A stretch of 64,000 bases of DNA, taken from NCBI RefSeq assembly GCF_020423045.1, contig NZ_CP081943.1, forward strand, positions 1,302,001 to 1,366,000. Direction: 5' to 3'. The translations under genes were made by a program, and so were the position numbers. Under the pieces are notes generated by a model. That model made no database searches and had not been told where the DNA came from. It saw nothing but the letters and a program-made list of their open reading frames with translations. Positions 53,145 through 64,000 of the stretch are shown piece after piece (positions within the stretch are counted from its first letter, which is position 1; each line of letters begins with the position of its first letter). Source of the stretch: Pseudomonas sp. MM213 (GTDB lineage Bacteria; Pseudomonadota; Gammaproteobacteria; Pseudomonadales; Pseudomonadaceae).

Positions 53145-54425
53145 ATGCACCGATCCATAACGCTCAGAGCTATCGTTTGTTTGAGTAGCCTGGCCCCGGC
53201 CACATTGCTGTACGCAGCACCGGACCCCCAGGTCGAAGCATTAAAACAAGAACTCATGGAGTTGAAACAGCGTTACGAAGCACAACAGAACGCTCTGATG
53301 GTACTCGAACAGCGCGTTCGCCAAGTAGAAGAAGCACCTGCGACACCGGCCCCCAAACGCCTGACCAAATCCCCTGCCGAGCCGGCCAGGGGTGGCCAGA
53401 CGGTGGCTGCCGGTGCGCCGGGCACCACAGGCAGTTCATACGGCCAATCGCTCAAAGAAGATGCCGAGCCGGCGCAAAGCGTTTCCAACCTGTATGACGA
53501 AGCCAGCGGGTTCTTCGGCGGCGGCAAGTTCAGTGTCGAAACCGGCCTCACCTACACGCACTTCGATACACGCGCGCTGACGCTCAATGGTTTTCTGGCA
53601 CTGGACTCGATTTTCCTCGGCAACATCAACCTCGACCGCATCAAGGCCGACAACTGGACACTGGACCTGACTGCCCGCTACAACGTGGCGCAGCGCTGGC
53701 AGTTCGACATTAACGTCCCCGTGGTTTATCGCGAGTCGACGTATTCCTCCGGTGGCGCCGGTGGCGCCGGCCCCGTGACGTCGGACGCAACCGTCACCCG
53801 CGACCCGACCATCGGCGATGTGAACGTTGGCGTTGCTTACAAGTTTCTGGATGAGTCGGTCAGTCTGCCAGACGCGGTCTTTACACTGCGTGTCAAGGCA
53901 CCGACCGGCAAGGACCCTTACGGCATCAAACTGGTCGAAGACCCGAACAACGACAACCTCGCGGTCCCCGAGGACTTGCCTACCGGTAACGGCGTCTGGT
54001 CGATCACCCCGGGTATCTCGCTGGTCAAGACCTTCGACCCGGCCGTGCTGTTCGGCACCCTGGCCTACACCTACAACATGGAGGACTCTTTCAGCGACAT
54101 CAGCCCTCAGGTCGGCTCCAAGGTGAAAGGAGACGTGAAACTGGGCGATTCCTGGCAAGTCGGCGCCGGCATTGCATTCGCCTTGAACGAGAAGATGAGT
54201 ATGTCGTTCTCGTTCACCGACCAGTTCGCCCGCAAAAGCAAAATCAAGCCCGACGGTGGCGATTGGCAATCAATTTCCAACAGCGATTACAACGCGGCCA
54301 ACTTCAACATCGGCATGACCATGGCAGCCACCGACAACCTGACGATCGTCCCCAACCTGGCCATTGGCCTGACCGACGACGCGCCAGACTTTTCCTTCAG
54401 CCTGAAATTCCCGTACTACTTCTAA
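53145..54425 (+). CDS. fapF: FapF, outer-membrane amyloid secretion pore
   Basis: A 426-residue outer-membrane protein. After a signal peptide (about 1-23) comes a trimerising coiled coil (about 28-62; [19 protein letters not shown]). A linker with plug segment follows, then a 12-stranded beta barrel from about residue 115 that ends in LKFPYYF, the C-terminal phenylalanine of outer-membrane barrels. It forms the trimeric export channel for FapB and FapC. It is the last gene of the operon. Confidence 0.94.
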   Translation: MHRSITLRAIVCLSSLAPATLLYAAPDPQVEALKQELMELKQRYEAQQNALMVLEQRVRQVEEAPATPAPKRLTKSPAEPARGGQTVAAGAPGTTGSSYGQSLKEDAEPAQSVSNLYDEASGFFGGGKFSVETGLTYTHFDTRALTLNGFLALDSIFLGNINLDRIKADNWTLDLTARYNVAQRWQFDINVPVVYRESTYSSGGAGGAGPVTSDATVTRDPTIGDVNVGVAYKFLDESVSLPDAVFTLRVKAPTGKDPYGIKLVEDPNNDNLAVPEDLPTGNGVWSITPGISLVKTFDPAVLFGTLAYTYNMEDSFSDISPQVGSKVKGDVKLGDSWQVGAGIAFALNEKMSMSFSFTDQFARKSKIKPDGGDWQSISNSDYNAANFNIGMTMAATDNLTIVPNLAIGLTDDAPDFSFSLKFPYYF

Positions 54426-54442
54426 CCGCTACACCTGAATGA

Positions 54443-54480
54443 AAAAGGCCCGCTGCGAGGTTCATCGCAGCGGGCCTTTT
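54443..54480. terminator. Bidirectional intrinsic terminator between fapF and the sigma-54 regulator gene
   Basis: AAAAGGCCCGCTGCGA and TCGCAGCGGGCCTTTT form a perfect 16-bp stem with a six-base loop, with A-tract and T-tract at the two ends, so it can end transcription from both convergent genes. Confidence 0.93.
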
Positions 54481-54494
54481 CGTTTCGCCCCGCC

Positions 54495-55820
<1,326 letters not shown>

Positions 55821-56163
55821 GACTGTTCCTTGACGCCAAATTTTATGAAATTTTATTAAAAACAATCATTTGGCGGATCTGGCTGTAACACTAGCAAGAA
55901 TTTGACACTGTCTTGTATCGATTGACTATAGGAAGTGCGCGCAAGCAGTTATAAGAAGCAACTTTATTAGTTACCTAACGACTCGAACCTTTCACCCAGC
56001 TTTCAAAAGCCGTCGAAACCTCGAACCGATGAAAGAAAGTTGAAAATTCTTTTAATTGTATGTGACCCACCCACCGGTTGCGGGCATCAGTACAAGTAAC
56101 CAGCCGAACGGTAAGCCCAACCGACGGCACATCACTTGATTGGGCATACAGAGAGAAGACCCC
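55821..56163. other. AT-rich divergent spacer before the small gene
   Basis: A 343-base gap, AT-rich near 55836-55870 (TTTTATGAAATTTTATT). TTGACA at 55902 with TATAGG about 19 bases on could be a weak promoter for the plus strand. No gene is supported. Confidence 0.42.
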
Positions 56164-56427
56164 ATGACCGCCCCGCTCCGTATCAACGAAGCTCTTTTGA
56201 TTGCCGACCGCGCGTTCAAGCCATTTCAATGCGTGGCCTGGGCCCCACAAGACGGCAACGGCGAACTCAGCCTGACCGTCATCGACCGCACCAATACCTG
56301 CATTCGCAAGCAGATCCCAAGCAGTGCCTATACCGACCCGGCACAACTGGAACATGTTCTGGAAGAAGCCCGTAAAGAGCTGAGCCAGGAAGGTTACGCG
56401 CTGCAATCGTGGTCGATGCCGCACTAA
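56164..56427 (+). CDS. Small conserved Pseudomonas protein of unknown function
   Basis: An 87-residue cytoplasmic protein with no recognised domain (RINEALLIADRAFKPFQCVAW, RTNTCIRKQIPSSAY, a helical tail ELSQEGYALQSWSMPH). It has the look of a small regulatory or accessory protein. The ATG at 56164 has AGAGAGAAGA upstream; a TTG at 56140 is in frame but less likely. Confidence 0.65.
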   Translation: MTAPLRINEALLIADRAFKPFQCVAWAPQDGNGELSLTVIDRTNTCIRKQIPSSAYTDPAQLEHVLEEARKELSQEGYALQSWSMPH

Positions 56428-56707
56428 TCTTTTTGCGGATTACTTATCGGTAATCCGCACCCTCCCCCATGATCGTTAGTTTGCCGGCCTTGCCAGCAGA
56501 CAATACGCGCAACATTTATTTGTACCTGAACGCGGCCAAATACTTGGCAGGCTTGTCAGTGGGTCGAAAAGACACTGTTCTGGCACAAAACGCCCCTCCG
56601 TCTGTTAGTTATTACAGTTGTGCAACCAATCATTCAGGGATTGAATGTTTCTACTATAAGTCGCCCCCCAACTCCTGGATCAAGACGACTCGCAAGGAGA
56701 TGCGTGC

Positions 56708-57997
56708 ATGTCAACCCAGACCGCTGTGGTCCTGCCTGCGACGCTGAGCGCCGCCGGGGAGCTCGACAAAACCTTTGCCAGCGCCGGTAAAACCCAGGTG
56801 TATTTCGCCGGCAGCACGTCGAGCATGGCCACCGGCGTCGCGATTGATTCACAAGGCCGGCTGCTCGTCGCGGCCAAGGTCGGAACCCCGAGCGGCAGCC
56901 GCTTCGGTCTGGCCCGCCTGCTTGCGGATGGCTCGGCGGATCTGGCGTTCGGCAAACAAGGCAGTGTCATCAGCCAATTCGAACCCGGCTTCGAGTCCAT
57001 GGGTGGCAAAGTGCTGATCCGGCCCGACGGGTGCATTCTGTTGGCCGGCCTGCACTATGAAAATGAGCACCAGACACTGCCTGCCCTCGCCTTGTTCGAT
57101 CAGCAAGGCAAACCGGTCCCCGACTTTGGCGACAACGGACGCCGTGTCGTGCGCCTGCCGGGCAATCTTTCCCGGGGCGTGCGGGATGCCTGGCTTCCCC
57201 CCGGCGTACCGGGCGCCGAAGCCTGTGATGTGTGCGTGCAGGAAGACGGCCGGATGGTCCTGCTGGCCAATCATCATTTTGAACTGGCCGATCACGTCGG
57301 CCTGCTGGTGCGACTCAACCCCGACGGTTCGCTGGACGACACCTTCAACGGTCGTGGCTTCGTCCTGGTCAGACACCTGCTGATGAACACCTGGCTCAGC
57401 AGCCTGCTGGTGCAACGCGACGGCCGGATTCTGGTGGGCGGCTCGATCAACTTCCCTGAAGAAGGCCTGCTTGCGCGCTATCTAAGCGACGGCAGCCTGG
57501 ACGACCGTTTCGCCGTGGATGGCTTCATGAGTTTCTTGGCACAAGGGCGTCACGCCCAGGTCAGCCAGGTCGTCCAGCAGGCCAACGGCGACCTGCACTG
57601 TTTTGGCAGCAGCCGCGACCCGATGCATTGCATGGCCTTGAAAGTACACAGCAACGGTCGCCCGGACATCCATTGCAACGGTGGCCAGCCGCATTTGCTG
57701 GGGATCGGCCACAGTGGCTGCCAGTGGACCGCCGCCCACGCCCTTGCAGACGGGCGTGTGCTGACCGTTGGCGCGACCATCGGCGGTGTCGAAGCCGACT
57801 TCATCCTGGCCCGGCATCGCCCTGACGGACAACTCGACGAGCTGTTCGGCAAAGGCATCGGCTGGGTCCGCACCCGCCTGGGTCGCAGCCTGGATACCGC
57901 AACGTCGCTGGCCGTGCAGGACGATGGCAACATTGTCGTAGGCGGCTATTCACTGGATGGCAACTACCGGGCAATCGTCGCTCGCTATCTGGGATAG
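56708..57997 (+). CDS. Delta-60 repeat beta-propeller-like protein
   Basis: A 429-residue protein of tandem delta-60 repeats: each unit has G-(R/K)-ILVGG..., ARYL.DGSLDD.F...G (for example ILVGGSINFPEEGLLARYL, DGSLDDRFAVDGF, GRVLTVGATIGGVEADFILARH, IVVGGYSLDGNYRAIVARYL). It has no signal peptide visible. Function unknown; such proteins are often secreted or surface-associated. The ATG at 56708 has AAGGAGA upstream. Confidence 0.78.
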   Translation: MSTQTAVVLPATLSAAGELDKTFASAGKTQVYFAGSTSSMATGVAIDSQGRLLVAAKVGTPSGSRFGLARLLADGSADLAFGKQGSVISQFEPGFESMGGKVLIRPDGCILLAGLHYENEHQTLPALALFDQQGKPVPDFGDNGRRVVRLPGNLSRGVRDAWLPPGVPGAEACDVCVQEDGRMVLLANHHFELADHVGLLVRLNPDGSLDDTFNGRGFVLVRHLLMNTWLSSLLVQRDGRILVGGSINFPEEGLLARYLSDGSLDDRFAVDGFMSFLAQGRHAQVSQVVQQANGDLHCFGSSRDPMHCMALKVHSNGRPDIHCNGGQPHLLGIGHSGCQWTAAHALADGRVLTVGATIGGVEADFILARHRPDGQLDELFGKGIGWVRTRLGRSLDTATSLAVQDDGNIVVGGYSLDGNYRAIVARYLG

Positions 57998-58075
57998 GCC
58001 TGCCGAGCTTTCCTGCGCTTGATCTTCCGTACCGCTTGCGGCAAGTTGCGCGCTTCTTAATACAAGGAGCAGCCG

Positions 58076-59578
58076 ATGTCCGGCTCAATGGCCCAGGCGT
58101 TCGCGCATAATTTTCTCGGGCACTCACCTCGCTGGTACAAGGCCAGTATTGTCGGTTTCCTGATTCTCAATGCCCTGGTGCTATGGACCGTAGGTCCGGT
58201 AGCGGCCGGTTGGCTGCTGGTGCTGGAATTCATCTTCACCCTGGCCATGGCGCTCAAGTGCTATCCGCTGATGCCGGGCGGCTTGCTGCTGGTCGAAGCG
58301 CTGTTGCTGAAGATGACCACGCCTCAGGCGCTGTATGACGAACTGCTGCACAACTTCCCGGTGATTCTGCTGCTGATGTTCATGGTGGCCGGCATCTACT
58401 TCATGAAAGACCTGCTGCTGTTTCTGTTTTCGCGCCTGCTGCTCGGCGTTCGCTCCAAAGCCATGCTGGCGTTGATGTTCTGCTTTCTTTCGGCGTTCCT
58501 CTCGGCTTTTCTCGATGCCTTGACCGTGACCGCTGTGATCATCAGTGCCGCCGTGGGGTTTTACTCGGTGTATCACCGTGTCGCTTCGGGTAACGATCCG
58601 CGCCAGGACAGCGAATTCAACGATGACCAGCATCTGCCAACGCTGCATCACGGGGACCTCGAACAGTTCCGCGCCTTCCTGCGCAGCTTGCTGATGCACG
58701 GCGCCGTGGGCACTGCACTGGGTGGCGTTTGCACGCTGGTCGGCGAACCGCAGAACCTGCTGATCGGCCACGAAATGGGTTGGCACTTCTCTGAGTTCTT
58801 CCTGAAAGTCGCCCCGGTTTCCATGCCGGTGCTGGTGGCGGGCCTGGTGACCTGCGTGCTGCTGGAGAAACTGCGCTGGTTCGGTTACGGCACGCTCCTG
58901 CCAGACAACGTGCGCGCGGTGCTGGCCAATTACGCCGCCGAAGACAACGCCCAACGCACCTCACACCAACGCGCTGCGCTGATCGTTCAGGGGCTGGCGG
59001 CGCTGATACTGATTGCCGCCCTGGCGTTCCATATTGCCGAAGTCGGCTTGATCGGCTTGATGGTGATCGTGCTGATTACCGCATTCACGGGCATCACTGA
59101 CGAGCACCGCATCGGCAACGCCTTCAAGGACGCCATGCCGTTCACGGCGCTGCTGGTGGTGTTTTTCGCGGTAGTGGCGGTGATTCACGACCAGCAGTTG
59201 TTCACGCCGCTGATCCAGTGGGTGCTGGCGCTGCCGGCGAATCAGCAACCGGGCATGCTGTTTATTGCCAACGGTTTACTCTCGGCGATCAGCGACAACG
59301 TGTTCGTCGCGACCATTTACATCACCGAAGTGAAACAGGCGTTCATCTCCGGCCACATGAGCCGTGAGCATTTCGAGACACTGGCGATTGCGATCAACAC
59401 CGGCACCAACCTGCCGAGCGTGGCGACGCCGAATGGCCAGGCAGCGTTTCTGTTTCTGCTGACGTCGGCGATTGCCCCGCTGATTCGCCTGTCGTATGGG
59501 CGGATGGTGTGGATGGCGTTGCCGTATACGGTGGTGATGGGTGTGCTGGGCTGGTATGCGGTGAGTTTCTGGCTTTGA
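58076..59578 (+). CDS. nhaB: Sodium/proton antiporter NhaB
   Basis: A 500-residue polytopic membrane protein of the NhaB family with about 12 helices, opening [20 protein letters not shown]. Motifs include [18 protein letters not shown] and [20 protein letters not shown], which carry conserved Asp and Glu. It exports sodium in exchange for protons. A run of plus-strand promoters is not visible. A REP pair follows its stop, shared with the convergent HAD gene. Confidence 0.93.
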   Translation: MSGSMAQAFAHNFLGHSPRWYKASIVGFLILNALVLWTVGPVAAGWLLVLEFIFTLAMALKCYPLMPGGLLLVEALLLKMTTPQALYDELLHNFPVILLLMFMVAGIYFMKDLLLFLFSRLLLGVRSKAMLALMFCFLSAFLSAFLDALTVTAVIISAAVGFYSVYHRVASGNDPRQDSEFNDDQHLPTLHHGDLEQFRAFLRSLLMHGAVGTALGGVCTLVGEPQNLLIGHEMGWHFSEFFLKVAPVSMPVLVAGLVTCVLLEKLRWFGYGTLLPDNVRAVLANYAAEDNAQRTSHQRAALIVQGLAALILIAALAFHIAEVGLIGLMVIVLITAFTGITDEHRIGNAFKDAMPFTALLVVFFAVVAVIHDQQLFTPLIQWVLALPANQQPGMLFIANGLLSAISDNVFVATIYITEVKQAFISGHMSREHFETLAIAINTGTNLPSVATPNGQAAFLFLLTSAIAPLIRLSYGRMVWMALPYTVVMGVLGWYAVSFWL

Positions 59579-59593
59579 GTCGGCAGGTTTGAC

Positions 59594-59663
59594 GCCTTCG
59601 CGGGCAAGCCACGCTCCTACAGATTCACCGCTAACTTGTAGGAGCGAGGCTTGCCCGCGAAGA
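59594..59663. repeat. REP inverted pair between nhaB and the HAD gene
   Basis: Reverse REP (CGCCTTCGCGGGCAAGCC) and forward REP (TTGTAGGAGCGAGG to CGCGAAG) with about 15 bases between, in the gap of two convergent genes. Confidence 0.83.
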
Positions 59664-59675
59664 ACGATAACGCGG

Positions 59676-60500
59676 TTAACCTGCGTTGATGATGTACCGC
59701 TCGATCGCCTGCGCCGCGCCGTCTTCGGTATTGGCCCCGGTCACTACGTCGGCCTGACGCTTCACCGCCTCCTCCGCCTGACCCATGGCAATCGACAATC
59801 CGGCGCGATGAAACATCGCCGGGTCATTGCCGCCATCGCCCATGGCGGCGGTCTGCCCGAGCGGTACACCGAGGAACTCTGCCAGTGTCGCCAGTGCGTC
59901 CCCCTTGTTTGCCTGCATCGCGGTCACGTCGAGGTACACCGGCTGCGAGCGTGACACCTGCGCCTGGCCCTCGACCCTGGGCAGCAACTGCGCCTCAAGC
60001 TCAATCAACAACTGCGTGTTGTTGCTCGCCGCGACGATCTTGTCGATGTATTCCAGATAGGGCTCGAAACTCTCCACCACCACGGGCGGATACCCCAGGC
60101 CGTGCTGTTCCCGTGGCACCATGGGGCCATTCGAGTCTTTCACCAGCCAGTCGCCGCCGCTGAACACCCACACCTCGATGTCCGGCAGATCGGCAAACTG
60201 CGTCAACGTGGTCAGCGCGGCCGTTGCCGGCAAGTAATGCGCGACCAGCAAACTGCCGTCGGGGTTTACGATGGTGCCGCCATTGAACGCCGCCGTCGGC
60301 AGATCGACGCCCAAGGCTTCGATCTGTTGCAGCATGGCTTTCGGCGGCCGGCCGGTGGCCAGGCTGAACAGCACGCCCGACTCACGCAACGAACGGACCG
60401 CGTCGATGGTGCGCTGACTGAGGCTGTGATCGGGCAGTAACAATGTGCCGTCCATGTCACTGAGCAAAAAGCGGATGGGTTGTTGCGTTTCGTCACTCAT
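59676..60500 (-). CDS. Cof-type HAD-IIB phosphatase
   Basis: A 274-residue haloacid dehalogenase-like phosphatase of the Cof/YidA group. The nucleophile is in LLSDMDGTLLLPD, motif II in SLATGRPPKAM and motif IV in GDGGNDPAMFHRAGL. It likely dephosphorylates a sugar phosphate; the substrate is unknown. The ATG overlaps the zwf stop, so it is the third gene of the gnd-zwf-HAD operon, which suggests a sugar-phosphate role. Confidence 0.88.
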   Translation of the reverse strand: MSDETQQPIRFLLSDMDGTLLLPDHSLSQRTIDAVRSLRESGVLFSLATGRPPKAMLQQIEALGVDLPTAAFNGGTIVNPDGSLLVAHYLPATAALTTLTQFADLPDIEVWVFSGGDWLVKDSNGPMVPREQHGLGYPPVVVESFEPYLEYIDKIVAASNNTQLLIELEAQLLPRVEGQAQVSRSQPVYLDVTAMQANKGDALATLAEFLGVPLGQTAAMGDGGNDPAMFHRAGLSIAMGQAEEAVKRQADVVTGANTEDGAAQAIERYIINAG

Positions 60501-62020
60501 CCGAGGCTATGCCAGACGCGACCATCGCGGGTCAGCAGGTCTTCTGCCGCCGCCGGCCCGTCTTCGCCCGCCGCGTAAGTCTGCACGCTCGCATCCTGCT
60601 GCCAGGCATCGAGGAACGGTTGCACGGCACGCCAGCCGTTCTCGATGTTGTCGGCGCGCTGGAACAGCGTCTGATCGCCGGTCAGGCAATCGTAGATCAG
60701 GGTTTCGTAGCCGGTGGACGGCTGCATTTCGAAGAAATCCTTGTAGGCAAAACCCAGTTCGATATTGGCCATTTTCAACGCGGGGCCGGGGCGCTTGGCC
60801 AACAGGTCGAACCACATGCCTTCGTTGGGTTGAATCTGAATCCGCAGATAGGTCGGTTGCAGCTCATCGACCTCGGTATCACGGAACTGCGCGTAAGGCG
60901 CCGGTTTGAAGCAGATGACAATCTCGGTGTCGCGCACGCTCATGCGCTTGCCAGTGCGCAGGTAGAACGGCACGCCGACCCAACGCCAGTTGTCGATCAT
61001 GACTTTGAGCGCGACATAAGTTTCCGTCGTGCTGTCGGGCGCTACGTTGTTTTCCTGGCGATAACCCGCCAACGGCTTGCCGTCGATTTCGCCAGCGGCG
61101 TATTGGCCGCGCACCGAATTGGCCCGTGCCTCTTCGGTGGACCAGGGACGGATCGCCCCCACTACTTTGGCCTTCTCGCCGCGAACCGCATCGGCGCCAA
61201 AGGCAGCCGGCGGTTCCATGGCCACCATCGCCAATAGCTGGAACAGGTGATTGGGCACCATGTCCCGCAGGGCGCCGGTGTGTTCATAAAAACTGCCACG
61301 GGTTTCCACGCCGACGGTTTCCGCGGCGGTGATCTGTACGTGGTCGATGTAATGGTTGTTCCAGAACGCTTCGAACAGGCTGTTGGAGAACCGGCTGATC
61401 AGAATGTTCTGCACGGTTTCCTTGCCCAGATAGTGATCGATCCGGTAGATCTGGTTTTCCGTCATGACCTTGAGCAAGCACGCGTTCAAGGCTTCGGCGG
61501 TGTGCAGGTCAGAGCCGAACGGCTTTTCGATGACTACCCTTCTGAACGCTTCCGGCGTCTCTTGCAGCAAACCGGCAGCGCCGAGACGACGCACCACTTC
61601 GCTGAAGAAACGTGGCGCGGTGGCCAGGTAGAACACCGCGTTGCCGGTGCCGCTGGCGGCGATTTTCGCCGCCAGCGCCTGATACGTGCTGTCGTCCAGG
61701 AAGTCGCCCTGGACGTAGCTGATGCCTTTGGCCAGTTTGGCCCACAACGCCGGGTCAAGGGCTTGATCGCCCTTGCCGACTTTGCTTGCCACTTCGGCCC
61801 GAATGAAGTCTTCGAGCTTCTGGGCAAACGCTTCGTCGGTGATGGCGTTGTGGTCGACGCCGATGATCCGCAGTCCATCGCCAAGCAGACCGTCGCGACT
61901 CAGGTTGTACAGCGCCGGCATCAGCAAGCGCTTGACCAGGTCACCGTGGGCACCGAACAGGAACAGCGTGGTCGGTGGTGCGGGTTCTGCCTTGGATTTA
62001 TTGCGGATCAAACGGGTCAT
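60497..62020 (-). CDS. zwf: Glucose-6-phosphate dehydrogenase
   Basis: A 507-residue enzyme with the active-site motif [13 protein letters not shown] and the N-terminal coenzyme loop [12 protein letters not shown]. The usual loop reads GASGDLA; here His replaces Ser and Val replaces Ala, which may alter the NAD/NADP preference. It oxidises glucose 6-phosphate to 6-phosphogluconolactone. Its start overlaps the gnd stop (ATGA) and its stop overlaps the HAD start. It is likely a second, gnd-linked isozyme rather than the hexR-linked one. Confidence 0.94.
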   Translation of the reverse strand: MTRLIRNKSKAEPAPPTTLFLFGAHGDLVKRLLMPALYNLSRDGLLGDGLRIIGVDHNAITDEAFAQKLEDFIRAEVASKVGKGDQALDPALWAKLAKGISYVQGDFLDDSTYQALAAKIAASGTGNAVFYLATAPRFFSEVVRRLGAAGLLQETPEAFRRVVIEKPFGSDLHTAEALNACLLKVMTENQIYRIDHYLGKETVQNILISRFSNSLFEAFWNNHYIDHVQITAAETVGVETRGSFYEHTGALRDMVPNHLFQLLAMVAMEPPAAFGADAVRGEKAKVVGAIRPWSTEEARANSVRGQYAAGEIDGKPLAGYRQENNVAPDSTTETYVALKVMIDNWRWVGVPFYLRTGKRMSVRDTEIVICFKPAPYAQFRDTEVDELQPTYLRIQIQPNEGMWFDLLAKRPGPALKMANIELGFAYKDFFEMQPSTGYETLIYDCLTGDQTLFQRADNIENGWRAVQPFLDAWQQDASVQTYAAGEDGPAAAEDLLTRDGRVWHSLG

Positions 62021-62997
62021 TTCTTCGCAGTCTCCACGTGGCCGCCGAAGCCGAAGCGCTGGGCCGAGAGAATCTTGTCGCCAAAGGTGCCTTGGCCACG
62101 CGAGCGATAGCGGGCGAACAGCGAGTTCGACAGCACGGGCACCGGTACCGCTTGTTCCATGGCCGCTTCAATGGTCCATTGACCTTCCCCGCTGTCCGCT
62201 ACGGAACCGGAGAAATTATCGAGCTGCGGATCGGCAGCCAGGGCATCGGCGGTCAGGTCGAGCAGCCACGACGAGACCACGCTGCCACGACGCCAGACTT
62301 CGGCGATATCGCCGACGTTCAGGTTGAAGCGCTGGTCTTCCGGCAGGTTGGTGCTGGCCTTGGTCTTGAGGATGTCGAAGCCTTCGGCGAAGGCCTGCAT
62401 CATTCCGTATTCGATGCCGTTGTGGATCATCTTCACGAAATGGCCGGAACCTGCGGGGCCGGCGTGGATGTAACCGCGTTCGGCGCGATCGTCGTCCGAC
62501 TTGCGGTCCTTGGTGCGCGGGATGTCACCCATGCCAGGCGCCAGGCTGTCGAACAGTGGATCGAGGCGTTTAACCACGTCGGCTTCGCCACCGATCATCA
62601 TGCAGTAACCGCGCTCCAGGCCCCAGACGCCGCCGGAGGTACCGACATCGATGTAGTGCAGGCCTTTTTCCGAGAGGGTTTTTGCCCGGCGAATGTCGTC
62701 CTTATAGAAGGTGTTGCCGCCGTCGATGATGGTGTCGCCGGCTTCAAGCAAGGTGCTCAGGGTGTCGATGGTGTCTTCGGTCGGTGCGCCTGCCGGCAGC
62801 ATGATCCAGACCGCTCGTGGTTTGGCCAGGCCGGCGACCAGGGCCGGCAGGTCGGTGACGCCCTTGGCGCCTTCGGCGGCCAGGGTGTCGACGAAGGCGG
62901 TATTGCGGTCGTAAACAACGGTGGTGTGCCCGTTGAGCATCAGGCGCCGCGCAATATTGCCGCCCATGCGGCCCAGTCCAATAATCCCGAGTTGCAT
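62017..62997 (-). CDS. gnd: 6-Phosphogluconate dehydrogenase, short (NAD-type) form
   Basis: A 326-residue decarboxylating enzyme, much shorter than the about 470-residue E. coli form and typical of the NAD-preferring YqeC type. The N-terminal Rossmann loop is [17 protein letters not shown], followed by the phosphogluconate region [20 protein letters not shown] and [18 protein letters not shown]. It converts 6-phosphogluconate to ribulose 5-phosphate. It is the first gene of the gnd-zwf-HAD operon. The ATG at 62997 follows a 270-base spacer. Confidence 0.92.
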   Translation of the reverse strand: MQLGIIGLGRMGGNIARRLMLNGHTTVVYDRNTAFVDTLAAEGAKGVTDLPALVAGLAKPRAVWIMLPAGAPTEDTIDTLSTLLEAGDTIIDGGNTFYKDDIRRAKTLSEKGLHYIDVGTSGGVWGLERGYCMMIGGEADVVKRLDPLFDSLAPGMGDIPRTKDRKSDDDRAERGYIHAGPAGSGHFVKMIHNGIEYGMMQAFAEGFDILKTKASTNLPEDQRFNLNVGDIAEVWRRGSVVSSWLLDLTADALAADPQLDNFSGSVADSGEGQWTIEAAMEQAVPVPVLSNSLFARYRSRGQGTFGDKILSAQRFGFGGHVETAKK

Positions 62998-63269
62998 GTG
63001 CTGATGCTCCCTACTACAAATAAATGTGTGTCAAAGGTTATAGCCCAACGCGACTAATGAGGGTTAGTCCAGAGCGTTGGCATGAAGTTTCCGGGCATTG
63101 TGCCCGATCCTGATTGATAACGTCGGGAATCGTGCCGAAGACACAACGACCACGAAAAATAAAAAAGTTCCCTTCCGGGACAAAAGAAATCAAAATCAGC
63201 GCCGATAGTAAATCAGCACCGATGTCGGGGCGGATTTACAGTTGAGGCAAGCCATTTGCGAGGTGAGCA

Positions 63270-63452
63270 ATGGGCACAGTACAAGCAGCACGGCCAGCAC
63301 AAACCCTTTACGTCACGATCCGTCGTGATGAATTGCGCCAGTTGAAAGACGAACGCGACCAGCTCAAACAGGAAGTCGAGCAATTGCGCCTGCTGACGCA
63401 AGGTATCCAGGCTCAGCCGATGCCTGTCACTTTGCGCGCTCCCCACGCCTGA
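63270..63452 (+). CDS. Small coiled-coil protein of unknown function
   Basis: A 60-residue protein whose middle (about 18-45; RRDELRQLKDERDQLKQEVEQL) is a heptad coiled coil. It has no domain of known function. The ATG at 63270 has GAGGTGA upstream. It is divergent from gnd. Confidence 0.68.
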   Translation: MGTVQAARPAQTLYVTIRRDELRQLKDERDQLKQEVEQLRLLTQGIQAQPMPVTLRAPHA

Positions 63453-63652
63453 TCCCCTCGCCTGAATCGGAAGCAGCCAATCGCTGTTTCCGATACGCCA
63501 TCACGATTTACCCGCGCCCAGCAGCTCACAAAACTTTCACACGCCCTTGTTGATACTCCGGTCCTTTATGGCCGCCCGGTATCTGCGCGGCGCCTGTTCG
63601 TCGGCGACCTTCCCGTCCCGGCGGTGGAAGTGATTTCTGGCTGGAGCACGCA

Positions 63653-64000
63653 ATGGCTTTGTATGAACGCAGCAATTCGACTGCGGACAAGTTTGATTGG
63701 GCAGGGTTTCTCTGGCTGTTTCTGTTCTTCTGGTATTTCTCCGGCATTACCCAACTGCTGATCCAATTGACGGGCACCTCCGGGTTCAGCGGTTTCCGCC
63801 AGGCCTTCACCATGAGCGCCATCTGGCTGGCGCCGATGCTGCTGTTTCCCCGCAAGACGCGTGTATTGGCGGCGCTGATCGGCGTGGTGCTGTGGGCCTG
63901 TTCCATGGCCAGTCTCGGTTACTTCTTCATCTATCAGCAGGAATTTTCCCAGAGCGTCATCTTCATCATGTTCGAGTCGAACATCTCTGAAGCCGGCGAG
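63653..64000 (+). CDS. cptA: Phosphoethanolamine transferase CptA (partial, cut by window end)
   Basis: The first 116 codons of a membrane phosphoethanolamine transferase. The four or five N-terminal membrane helices are present (WAGFLWLFLFFWYFSGITQL, AIWLAPMLLFPRKTRVLAAL, GVVLWACSMASLGYFFIY). The end reaches QEFSQSVIFIMFESNISEAGE, which agrees well with E. coli CptA (YijP). It adds phosphoethanolamine to LPS core. The catalytic periplasmic domain lies beyond the window. The ATG at 63653 has TGGAG upstream. Confidence 0.85.
   Translation, partial: MALYERSNSTADKFDWAGFLWLFLFFWYFSGITQLLIQLTGTSGFSGFRQAFTMSAIWLAPMLLFPRKTRVLAALIGVVLWACSMASLGYFFIYQQEFSQSVIFIMFESNISEAGE

Noticed and set aside
55975..56424. 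A 149-codon minus-strand ORF across the small gene at 56164
   Set aside because: It is antisense to a small gene with a good ribosome binding site, and has no recognisable content.
56469..56747. A 92-codon plus-strand ORF before the delta-60 gene
   Set aside because: It has no ribosome binding site, overlaps the start of the delta-60 gene, and its amino acid content shows no domain.
63697..63990. A 97-codon frame inside the cptA start
   Set aside because: It is in the wrong frame; the frame from 63653 gives membrane helices that agree with E. coli CptA.

Overview
The window looks like a chromosomal segment of a fluorescent Pseudomonas, P. fluorescens group. It is GC-rich. It carries a complete mannitol/sorbitol ABC operon of the mtl type, a complete functional-amyloid (fap) operon, an OprD-family porin, small Pseudomonas families (DUF1652, DUF2790), and many GTAGGAGC-type REP palindromes. 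No rRNA, tRNA, phage, IS element or CRISPR array was recognised.

Layout. 1-8.4 kb: a TPR protein, then a sensory block on the minus strand (CHASE3/GAF hybrid kinase with three receivers, CheR, CheB, receiver-kinase, single receiver) and a plus-strand receiver. 8.5-11.7 kb: a glycosyltransferase and two tandem PI-PLC-X-like paralogues. 11.8-23.1 kb: polyol catabolism, with the AraC-type activator mtlR, an operator-like direct repeat, mtlEFGK (uptake), mtlD (polyol dehydrogenase), mtlY (xylulokinase), mtlZ (fructokinase) and an OprD porin. 23.4-26.4 kb: an orphan VgrG, an AT-richer secreted protein and a small DUF gene with a switch-like leader. 26.9-30.1 kb: small proteins, ecotin, and a short threonine dehydratase preceded by a promoter, a 21-codon Ile/Thr leader peptide and a terminator. 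30.2-34.0 kb: CorA-like and RimK-like genes divergent from a GNAT/C39 fusion. 34.1-45.4 kb: housekeeping and envelope genes (sugar dehydrogenase, lpxO, ABC-F, MFS, hydrolase, azoR/LysR, uppP). 45.7-48.9 kb: a chemoreceptor, pnuC and a NadR-like kinase. 49.1-55.8 kb: fapABCDEF with a sigma-54-like promoter, followed by a convergent sigma-54 activator gene. 56.1-64 kb: small proteins, nhaB, the gnd-zwf-HAD operon and the start of cptA.

The most interesting regulatory signals are four. (i) An apparently leaderless leader peptide plus attenuator in front of threonine dehydratase. (ii) A three-arm alternative RNA pairing before the small DUF gene at 26.1-26.4 kb. (iii) An intrinsic terminator inside the fap operon between fapC and fapD. 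(iv) Two REP tandem arrays with the same 106-107 bp unit in opposite orientations, about 7 kb apart.

Start sites were chosen from visible ribosome binding sites and known family lengths. No database search was possible, so family names rest on motifs, length and recall of homologues.
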